Of a DNA stretch of 19,718 bases, positions 13,379 to 19,718 are shown piece after piece; the stretch's first letter is position 1, and the number at the start of each line of letters is the position of its first letter. The DNA is from Phycisphaeraceae bacterium (GTDB lineage: Bacteria; Planctomycetota; Phycisphaerae; Phycisphaerales; Phycisphaeraceae). The DNA lies in assembly GCA_029260675.1 (NCBI GenBank), contig JAJDCV010000308.1, positions 1-19,718 on the forward strand, given 5' to 3'. The notes beneath the pieces were generated by a model that did no database searches, was not told the DNA's origin, and was given only the letters and a program-made list of their open reading frames with translations. A program made the translations under genes and the position numbers.

Positions 13379-14441
13379 ATTGAATCGATCCAACCGTGCC
13401 GCGCACATGTTCGGCTTCCACGGGCCGGATCGCACCGTGTTCGGTGATGATTGCGGTGATCAGTTCGGCGGGGGTGACGTCGAAGGCGGGGCTGTATGTT
13501 TTTACGCCCGGTGGTGCGGTGCGCTTGCCGAAGCCTTCGGTGATTTCTTCAGCGGATCGCAGCTCGATCGGGATAGCGCTGCCATCGGTGATGGACATGT
13601 CGAAAGTTGAACTCGGCGCGGCCACCAGGAAAGGCACGCCGTGGTGTTTCGCCATCACCGCCAGGGGGTAGGTGCCGATCTTGTTGGCGGTGTCGCCGTT
13701 GGCGGCGATGCGGTCAGCGCCGGTGATGACAACGTCTACCTTGCCTTCGCGCAGGACCTGGCCGGCCATACCGTCACAGATCAAGGTGACGTCGATCCCG
13801 GCGGCGTCCAACTCGAACGCGGTCAGGCGTGCGCCTTGTAAGAGTGGTCGGGTTTCGTCGGCAAACACACGGATCTTTGCTCCGTTCTTCTTTGCGAGAT
13901 ACATCGATGCAGTCGCGGTCCCGATCCCCCCCGTTGCAAGCGCTCCGGCGTTACAGTGAGTAAGAAATGAAATAGGCCTCGGAGGCGAGGGATCCGTTCT
14001 AAGCTCCTGGATTAGTGCCAGCGCGTGTTCGCCTATCCGTTGGCACATCGCGGCGTCTTCGGCGTGGATGGCTTTGGCTTCGATGAGTAGTGCTTCGGGT
14101 GTGCGGGGTGTGACGCGCTTCATCCGATCGATCGCCCAGAACAGGTTGACCGCGGTGGGTCGGCTTGTGGCGAGGTGGTCAGCGGCCGGGTCGAATCCGC
14201 CGTGCTGCGTACCGATAACACATCCAAATGCCGCGGCGATACCGATCGCCGGCGCGCCTCGGACGCTCAGACGTTTGATCGCGTCCCAGACCGACTTCAC
14301 GTCTCTGCAATCAAGGTAAACAACTTCGTTTGGCAGCACCGTCTGGTCTAACAGTCGCAGGAATCCGGTCTCGGCGTCGCCGACCCATTCGATGTTGCGT
14401 GGTCCTGGGATCGGGACAGGCTCGGCAGGTGTATCGGTCAT
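13377..14441 (-). CDS. mtnA: S-methyl-5-thioribose-1-phosphate isomerase
   Basis: 354 aa, family length. Motifs: LDCRDVKSVWDAIKRLSVRGAPAIGIAAA, the catalytic Cys163 in FLTHCNAGALATGGIGTA, and the catalytic Asp243 in ITGADRIAANGDTANKIGTY. The enzyme turns 5-methylthioribose-1-phosphate into 5-methylthioribulose-1-phosphate in methionine salvage. ATG 14441 is preferred to an ATG at 14486, since AAAGG lies seven bases upstream and the extra 15 residues look like part of the preceding gene's overlap. It begins 10 bases after the stop of the CPBP gene on the same strand, so they are probably co-transcribed and coupled. No other salvage gene is in the window. Confidence 0.95.
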   Translation of the reverse strand: MTDTPAEPVPIPGPRNIEWVGDAETGFLRLLDQTVLPNEVVYLDCRDVKSVWDAIKRLSVRGAPAIGIAAAFGCVIGTQHGGFDPAADHLATSRPTAVNLFWAIDRMKRVTPRTPEALLIEAKAIHAEDAAMCQRIGEHALALIQELRTDPSPPRPISFLTHCNAGALATGGIGTATASMYLAKKNGAKIRVFADETRPLLQGARLTAFELDAAGIDVTLICDGMAGQVLREGKVDVVITGADRIAANGDTANKIGTYPLAVMAKHHGVPFLVAAPSSTFDMSITDGSAIPIELRSAEEITEGFGKRTAPPGVKTYSPAFDVTPAELITAIITEHGAIRPVEAEHVRGTVGSIQ

Positions 14442-14451
14442 GGCAAGGCCT

Positions 14452-15339
14452 TTACGGTGTGGGCTGGGCGGACTGTTTGACAGCAAACACCAGCAGGATG
14501 TTTAGAAGATTGAATCCGGTGTGTACCAGGATGCTCGGCCAGAGGCTGCCGGTGCGTTCATACAGCCAACCCAGCACCAGGCCAAGCACCAACAGGCCCG
14601 GCAGCGCCTGCCAGTGTTCCCACGTCGCCAAGTCGGCATGAATAAACATGAACACGATCGACGCGACGATCACGATACTCCACCGCCGGCTTTCACCGAG
14701 GGTCTCGACCATCACCGACTGGACAATCCCGCGGAAGATGCCTTCCTCCAGGATAGGCGCGATCAGCACGGCCGAGACGATGATCAGGATCGAGCCTAGG
14801 TGTGAGTCCGAATCCATGAGCATCTTGAGCATGTCGTGAGCGATCTGTGGCGCTTCCTGGCCGAACAACCCACCGAGCAGGACCGACGACTGGATCGTGG
14901 CCATGACCATCGGGACGGCGATGATGAAACCCAACACGCCCCACCGCAGGTCGCGCCAGGGGTGCGCGGGGATCAGGCCGATCAGCCGGAGACCGCGCGG
15001 CACGAAGCTTGCTCGCCAAAACAGATACAAAACCGGGGGCAGTTGCCCGCTCGCCTGAGCCAGCAGCGCCCGGTAAGCAAACGCCAGGGTATCAACGCTC
15101 TTGGCGGTGTCGGTTTCCGCCTGCCCCGGCTCGGTGCCCGGCAAGAAGTACACCACCAGTGCCGGCCCTAGGATCATCAGGCCCAGAGCGATCAGCAGGT
15201 CGGCCGGGACCAGCCCGACTCGGCGTGACGGCCCCGGCGCCAGCGCATTACGGCGAAGGCAACCCCGCCAGATGAGCAGGATCAGCATCGTCGGGCCGAG
15301 GACCAGGATCAGGATGGGGAGGATTTGGGAGAAGTTCAT
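14452..15339 (-). CDS. CPBP family intramembrane metalloprotease
   Basis: 295 aa with about seven hydrophobic segments. The Abi/CAAX-like motifs are present: E198-E199-x-x-x-R203 in LEEGIFRG, Phe/His in VFMFIHAD (H234), and HxxxN in VHTGFNLL (H273, N277). Such proteins are membrane glutamic/zinc-type endoproteases acting on prenylated or peptide substrates; the substrate here is unknown. ATG 15339 (MNFSQILPILIL) is chosen over an ATG at 15423 because it directly starts the first membrane helix. Its likely operon partner is mtnA, and no functional link is known. It is divergent from the SNF2 gene. Confidence 0.88.
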   Translation of the reverse strand: MNFSQILPILILVLGPTMLILLIWRGCLRRNALAPGPSRRVGLVPADLLIALGLMILGPALVVYFLPGTEPGQAETDTAKSVDTLAFAYRALLAQASGQLPPVLYLFWRASFVPRGLRLIGLIPAHPWRDLRWGVLGFIIAVPMVMATIQSSVLLGGLFGQEAPQIAHDMLKMLMDSDSHLGSILIIVSAVLIAPILEEGIFRGIVQSVMVETLGESRRWSIVIVASIVFMFIHADLATWEHWQALPGLLVLGLVLGWLYERTGSLWPSILVHTGFNLLNILLVFAVKQSAQPTP

Positions 15340-15356
15340 TGGGCTGTCTGTCTGGC

Positions 15357-15390
15357 AACGGTTTAGCGCGGCGTCGCTCCGCCCGCCAAC
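15357..15390. repeat. Possible degenerate half-copy of the REPIN-like arm
   Basis: GTTTAGCG at 15361-15368 matches the outer end of the element at 3621-3713, and is again followed by a G/C-rich foldable stretch (GCGG / CCGC). It lies in the CPBP/SNF2 divergent gap. One arm only, with diverged stem, so the relation is tentative. Confidence 0.3.
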
Positions 15391-15452
15391 CGGGGGGGGA
15401 AGACTAATCCGGCCGGTTCGCAACCATGGGGATTGCTATGCGGCGTTATGTG

Positions 15453-15466
15453 CCCTAAGCTTAGGG
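15453..15466. promoter_or_regulatory. Perfect 14-bp palindrome upstream of the SNF2 gene
   Basis: CCCTAAGCTTAGGG is fully self-complementary, 35 bases before ATG 15502. Its lack of a loop argues for a dimeric protein site rather than an RNA hairpin. No regulator is adjacent. Confidence 0.4.
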
Positions 15467-15501
15467 ATTCGCACGGTTTTGTGTACTCTTACGGGTGAGA
15501 T

Positions 15502-18500
15502 ATGTCGATCACAACGTCCTGGTCGCCCTTTTTTCAATCCAGCGTAAGGATGCGCGGACGGGCGTATCAACTGGGGGGGCGCGTCGAGCGGATTCAGCCC
15601 GATACCGACGAGCTGATCCGCGCGAACGTGCGCGGCCGGGAGCCCTACATCGTCACGGTCAAACGGGAAGATCGGGCGGTGAGTGCCGAGTGCACCTGCC
15701 CAGCCTTCGAGAAGGGCGCGTACTGCAAGCACATCTGGGCGACCCTGCTTGACCTTCAGCACAACCACACCGGTCCGGGCGTCACGGCCCAGGACCTCGC
15801 CAAGCTGCGCGTCCGGGCCCCCAAGGCACGCAAGCGCGACCACAGCAAGCCCAAAACCCGCAACAGAGAACCGAAGTGGGTCGGCCAACTGAGCCTGATG
15901 CGCCCGCCGGGATTCGACAGCCAAACCAATGAACTGGTCTTCCCCGACCAGCGCCAGGTCTGTTACGCCGTGCTTCCCACGCTCAGCGCCCGTCAGGGAG
16001 GACTGGTCGTGGACCTGCGCCAACGCACGCCCACCGCCAGCGGGTGGAGCAAACCCAAAGCCATGCGCATCTCCACGTCCGGACTATCTTCGCTGTCGGA
16101 CCCGGTCGATCGCGAATTGTGCGCGCTGCTTCTGGGTGCCAGCACGGTCCATGATACCGACGAGCCCTACCGGATAGGCCGGGGCCACGCGACGTTCCGC
16201 CTGCCGCCGGGGGCCTGGCGTACGCTGCTGGGAAGGATGATCCAGACCGGCCGATGCTTCATCGAAGCCGACGAACACGAACCGGGGTCCAGCCGGACAC
16301 CGCTGACGTGGGACGGCGACAAGCCATGGGTCCTGTGGATGACCGGCAACGTGGTGGATGAAGAGATCCGCGTCGGCGTCGAGTTGCGCCGAGATCACGA
16401 GCGCATGGCGATCGACCGCCCCACGCTGATGCTCGGCGGCTGGGATGGATTGGTGATCTACCAAGGCAAAGCGGCGGCGCTGGACGACCGGGACGCGTTC
16501 CGCTGGGCCAGCCAGTTCCGCGATGACACCAAACGCGGACGCGAGGGGCCGTCGCCTCTGTGTGTGCCGCTCAAGGACGTGACCAGTTTCCTGGATCGTC
16601 TGTACATGCTCCCGCAGTTGCCGGAGATTGATTTACCCGAGGGCGTGGCCCGTCAGGAGCAACAGGTCAGGCCCGTGCCGACCCTGGACCTGCACAAGCC
16701 CGCCGCCGGGTCGAATGTTGGGAAGAACCAGCTTCTTGCACGGGTCATATTCGATTACGCCGGGCAAAGGGTCGGCCCGCTGCAACCGGGGCGGTTTGTC
16801 CCGATCACGCCCAGCGCCGCGCCCGAGACCGAAGAGGCCGACCACCCGACTCACGAAGCGTCCGACACGAATGGCGTGGACGCCGCGGCGTCAGCCGATC
16901 AGGCCGAGGCTCAAAACCCCGAGGCCGGGCAGGATGATTCACCCGAGGCGGCCCCAGGGTCCACCGGCCAGCCGATACGCCGCGACCGCGCCGCCGAACG
17001 GCGTGCGCTGGGTCAGTTGATGACACTGGGTCTACGGCAAGCCAACGGCGAAGCCGAAGAACTGGTCCTGCCCGCCAGGCACGTGGTCGAGGTCGTAGAG
17101 ACACTGTTGGCTCAGGGGTGGGTGGTCAACGCCGACAAACGCGCCGTCAGGCAGGCGGGCGCACCCAGGCTGTCGGTCAGCTCCGGGATCGACTGGTTCG
17201 AGTTGCACGGGGCGGTGACTTACCAACGCGCCGACGGGACACAACAAGAGGTCGGCCTGCCACAGATCCTCGCTATGGCAAGCGCCGGGCAGGAGATGGT
17301 CACGCTCGACGACGGCACGCAGGGCCTGCTCCCCCAGCAGTGGCTATCCGAGCACGGCCTGCTCACCGGGTTGGGTAAACTCCACGACGACCACCTGCGC
17401 TATCAAAACAGCCAGGCGGCGCTACTCGACGCACTGCTAAGTGACCAGGAACAACTGCAGGTCGACGATACGTTCCGGCAGGCGCGTGAACGGCTGCAAC
17501 AGTTCGACGGGATCAAGCCGATCAACGCCGCAAAAAGTTTCCATGGCAAGCTCCGGCCGTACCAGGAGCAGGGGCTCGGCTGGCTGTCGTTCCTGCGCTG
17601 GTTCGGGGTCGGGGGCGTGCTCGCGGACGACATGGGCCTGGGCAAGACGATCCAGGTATTGGCGATGCTGCACAACCGTAAGCTCGTCGCCCAGCAGAAA
17701 GCCGGCTCAGGTAAGGACAAAGAACAGGATCACACCGACGTGCTGCCGCACCGACCGACACTCGTGGTCGCGCCCCGGTCGGTCGTGTTTAACTGGCTGG
17801 ATGAAACCGAGCACTTCGCGCCGGAGTTGAAGGTCCTCGCCTATGGCGGGGCCGAGCGGGAGGCGATGCGGGCCGACTTCGACGACCACGACCTGATCGT
17901 CACCAGCTACGGGCTGATGCGCCGCGACATCGCTGACCTCAAGGAGCACAAGTTCGACTATGTCGTGCTGGACGAGGCCCAGGCGGTCAAAAACCCCGCG
18001 AGCCAATCCGCCAAGGCGGCGCGGTTACTGACCTCGCGCCACCGCTTGGCGCTGACCGGCACGCCGATCGAAAACCACCTGGGCGACCTCTGGAGCATCT
18101 TCGAGTTCCTCAACCCCGGCATGCTCGGGTCCAACAACCGGTTCAACGACATGGTCCGCGCCAGCACTGCGGCCAGTAAAACCGCCACCCAGGACAACGG
18201 TAAGCAAGACAACGGCGAACAAACCGAGAACGGGGCGGACGCGCCACCCAAGGCCGTCATGCTCACACAGATCGCCCAGGCGCTTCGGCCGTTCGTCCTA
18301 CGACGCGCCAAGAGCCAGGTGCTCAAAGACCTGCCCAAGAAAACCGAGCAGACCATCGTCTGCCAGATGGAGCCCCAGCAACGTAAGGTCTACGACGACC
18401 TGCGTGCCTACTACCACAGCCGGCTGCTGACCCAACTGGACGCGCCCGGCGGGGAAGAGAAACGCGGCGCAAGCATCGGCGGACGCCCCGCGTTCATGGT

Positions 18501-19083
18501 CCTCGAAGCCCTGCTCCGGCTCCGCCAAGCCGCCTGCCACCCCGGGTTGATCGATCCCAAGCGCGCCGACGAACCCAGCGCCAAACTCGACTCACTGATG
18601 GACCGTATCGCCGACATCATCGACGAGGGCAGCAAGGCCCTGGTCTTCAGCCAGTTCACCTCGATGCTGTCGCTGGTCAAGCCCCGCCTCGATCAGATGG
18701 GGATCAACTACTGCTACCTCGACGGCCAGACCCGCAACCGCCGGGAGATCGTCAAGCAGTTCCAGGAAGACAAGAGCAAATCGCTGTTCCTGATCAGCCT
18801 CAAGGCCGGGGGGTTCGGCCTGAACCTCACCGCCGCCGAGTACGTCTTCATCCTCGACCCCTGGTGGAACCCGGCCGTCGAAGCCCAGGCCATCGACCGG
18901 ACCCACCGCATCGGCCAGACCAAGCCCGTCTTCGCCTACCGCATGGTCTGTGAAGACACCGTAGAGCAACGCATCACCGAACTGCAAGACCGCAAACGCA
19001 AACTCGCCGAAGCCATCGTCGGCGGCGACGACAGCGTGCTGCGCAACCTCAAACGTGAAGACCTTGAGAAGCTGTTAAGTTAA
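15502..19083 (+). CDS. SWIM-domain SNF2-family ATPase/helicase
   Basis: 1193 aa. N-terminal SWIM zinc finger: C64-x-C66-x8-C75-x-H77. A long middle region (about 90-680) contains a bacterial SNF2 N-terminal extension and an acidic low-complexity spacer (about 434-495). The ATPase core starts near 680 (LRPYQEQGLGWLSFLRW). Motif I is DDMGLGKT (709-716), motif II DEAQ (824-827), motif III LTGTP (851-855), and the C-terminal lobe ends with QAIDRTHRIGQ (1129-1139). A hydrophilic insert rich in Gln/Asn/Asp/Lys interrupts the core after FNDMVRAS. Such proteins translocate on DNA to remodel protein-DNA or polymerase complexes; the exact role in bacteria is largely unknown. ATG 15502 has GGTGAG close upstream; ATG 15550 is an alternative that keeps the SWIM domain. 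No methylase or nuclease partner is adjacent. Confidence 0.92.
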   Translation: MSITTSWSPFFQSSVRMRGRAYQLGGRVERIQPDTDELIRANVRGREPYIVTVKREDRAVSAECTCPAFEKGAYCKHIWATLLDLQHNHTGPGVTAQDLAKLRVRAPKARKRDHSKPKTRNREPKWVGQLSLMRPPGFDSQTNELVFPDQRQVCYAVLPTLSARQGGLVVDLRQRTPTASGWSKPKAMRISTSGLSSLSDPVDRELCALLLGASTVHDTDEPYRIGRGHATFRLPPGAWRTLLGRMIQTGRCFIEADEHEPGSSRTPLTWDGDKPWVLWMTGNVVDEEIRVGVELRRDHERMAIDRPTLMLGGWDGLVIYQGKAAALDDRDAFRWASQFRDDTKRGREGPSPLCVPLKDVTSFLDRLYMLPQLPEIDLPEGVARQEQQVRPVPTLDLHKPAAGSNVGKNQLLARVIFDYAGQRVGPLQPGRFVPITPSAAPETEEADHPTHEASDTNGVDAAASADQAEAQNPEAGQDDSPEAAPGSTGQPIRRDRAAERRALGQLMTLGLRQANGEAEELVLPARHVVEVVETLLAQGWVVNADKRAVRQAGAPRLSVSSGIDWFELHGAVTYQRADGTQQEVGLPQILAMASAGQEMVTLDDGTQGLLPQQWLSEHGLLTGLGKLHDDHLRYQNSQAALLDALLSDQEQLQVDDTFRQARERLQQFDGIKPINAAKSFHGKLRPYQEQGLGWLSFLRWFGVGGVLADDMGLGKTIQVLAMLHNRKLVAQQKAGSGKDKEQDHTDVLPHRPTLVVAPRSVVFNWLDETEHFAPELKVLAYGGAEREAMRADFDDHDLIVTSYGLMRRDIADLKEHKFDYVVLDEAQAVKNPASQSAKAARLLTSRHRLALTGTPIENHLGDLWSIFEFLNPGMLGSNNRFNDMVRASTAASKTATQDNGKQDNGEQTENGADAPPKAVMLTQIAQALRPFVLRRAKSQVLKDLPKKTEQTIVCQMEPQQRKVYDDLRAYYHSRLLTQLDAPGGEEKRGASIGGRPAFMVLEALLRLRQAACHPGLIDPKRADEPSAKLDSLMDRIADIIDEGSKALVFSQFTSMLSLVKPRLDQMGINYCYLDGQTRNRREIVKQFQEDKSKSLFLISLKAGGFGLNLTAAEYVFILDPWWNPAVEAQAIDRTHRIGQTKPVFAYRMVCEDTVEQRITELQDRKRKLAEAIVGGDDSVLRNLKREDLEKLLS

Positions 19084-19095
19084 CTCGGTAGCGGA

Positions 19096-19656
19096 TCACG
19101 GCCCATCCAGCGCATCGACATCAACGCCTTCGGGCAACGCGGCGCGGAGTTTATCTTCGTCCCATATCTCGGCGTGGCCATCCGCAAACAGGACGCTGCG
19201 CCTAGTCTGATCGGATGAGATCTTGGCGGTGTAAGCAATGATCCTCGCCCCGGGTTTCTCAACTTCACTTAAAGAAAAACCAAGGTTCACAAATACATAG
19301 CTTCCATACCTAAGCATGGGTCCATCAACACGGCCCAAGTTCAATTTACCCCTGTTTTCCTGAAAGGGGCTGAAAAAGACGGTTCCCGAAGGATCGTGGA
19401 TGTAGCGAAGTGCCTCCTTTGGGTGGACAGGAAACACACCATTGTGGTCTTCCGAATACGCGTAAAACGCAATGCAAATCTGTTTAAGATTCGAGTTGTC
19501 TACGTACATTCGGGCTCTGGTACGCTGATCCCATTCATAAGCAAATGGCGAGAAAAAAAGAATTCCGAAAGCCAATAGTACTGCTACGAACACCAGTTCA
19601 AGCCGTGTAAAAGCTGATTTCTTGTGAGTGCCTGATGTGACGATGTTGTTATTCAT
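19096..19656 (-). CDS. Pseudopilin-like prepilin-type protein
   Basis: 186 aa. A short basic leader ends in KKSA, followed by FTRLELVFVAVLLAFGILFF: a prepilin cleavage signal with Phe+1 and Glu+5, then the hydrophobic helix. Cleavage would be by PilD-type peptidase, at Ala rather than the usual Gly. The globular part has NLKQICIAFYAYSEDHNGVFP and a C-terminal VLFADGHAEIWDE, the pattern of planctomycete pseudopilins of the H-x-DG (DUF1559-like) group. Function would be in a type II secretion or pilus-like fibre, role unknown. Base composition is clearly A/T-richer than the neighbours (45% G+C in 19501-19560), so transfer or lower constraint is possible. It converges on the SNF2 gene with a 12-base gap. 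Confidence 0.85.
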   Translation of the reverse strand: MNNNIVTSGTHKKSAFTRLELVFVAVLLAFGILFFSPFAYEWDQRTRARMYVDNSNLKQICIAFYAYSEDHNGVFPVHPKEALRYIHDPSGTVFFSPFQENRGKLNLGRVDGPMLRYGSYVFVNLGFSLSEVEKPGARIIAYTAKISSDQTRRSVLFADGHAEIWDEDKLRAALPEGVDVDALDGP

Positions 19657-19718
19657 AACCCAATACCCCGTGACATGTACCGCATTATTCTACAGGACGC
19701 TCTGCTCCTGTCGCTACG

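Noticed and set aside
1..19718. CRISPR array, tRNA, rRNA, insertion sequence or attachment site
   Set aside because: No spaced direct repeats, cloverleaf, transposase or integrase was recognised anywhere in the window.

Overview
The window (about 60-65% G+C by eye) reads like a chromosomal segment of a Planctomycetota bacterium, most likely of the Phycisphaerae. The pointers are an exported protein ending in a PEP-CTERM sorting tail, a divergent type II/IV pseudopilin of the planctomycete 'ADGH' kind, an ECF sigma / membrane anti-sigma / secreted coiled-coil gene set, LpxI as a lipid A enzyme (Gram-negative envelope), and a strong G/C bias at third codon positions. This assignment is inferred from protein families, not from a marker gene. 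No rRNA, tRNA, CRISPR array, insertion sequence or phage gene was seen.

Layout. 1-1753: the 3' part of a PEP-CTERM metzincin-like protease gene that enters from outside the window. 1772-2002 (-): a small conserved-looking 76-aa protein. 2163-3537: a candidate promoter overlapping a palindrome, an unrecorded 37-codon ORF, an unknown strongly codon-biased ORF, and lexA; together they look like a LexA-autoregulated damage-response transcript. 3538-3825: intergenic, holding a REPIN-like double hairpin. 3826-6613: lpxI and a Na+(K+)/H+ antiporter with a cytoplasmic TrkA-N domain. 6600-9141: an HhH-GPD DNA glycosylase and a class I glutamine amidotransferase on the minus strand, and a divergent QueC-like protein with an altered PP-loop. 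9181-11122 (-): ECF sigma factor, putative anti-sigma factor, secreted coiled-coil protein. 11254-12141: a PPP-like metallophosphatase. 12234-13378: a cysteine-repeat lipoprotein and a cysteine-free Cu/Zn superoxide dismutase, closed by a clear intrinsic terminator. 13377-15339 (-): mtnA and a CPBP-family membrane protease, close enough to be an operon. 15502-19083: a 1193-aa SWIM-SNF2 ATPase. 19096-19656 (-): an A/T-richer pseudopilin-like protein.

How the genes fit together. Most of the window is housekeeping and envelope maintenance: lipid A synthesis, ion homeostasis, methionine salvage, stress sigma factor, periplasmic superoxide removal. The parts I could not explain from known families are the two ORFs in front of lexA, the four-fold 16-residue Cys repeat lipoprotein next to the disulfide-less SOD, the glycosylase / amidotransferase / QueC-like cluster, and several hairpin elements. 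I did not find convincing evidence for a complete new multi-gene system; these are the best places to look.
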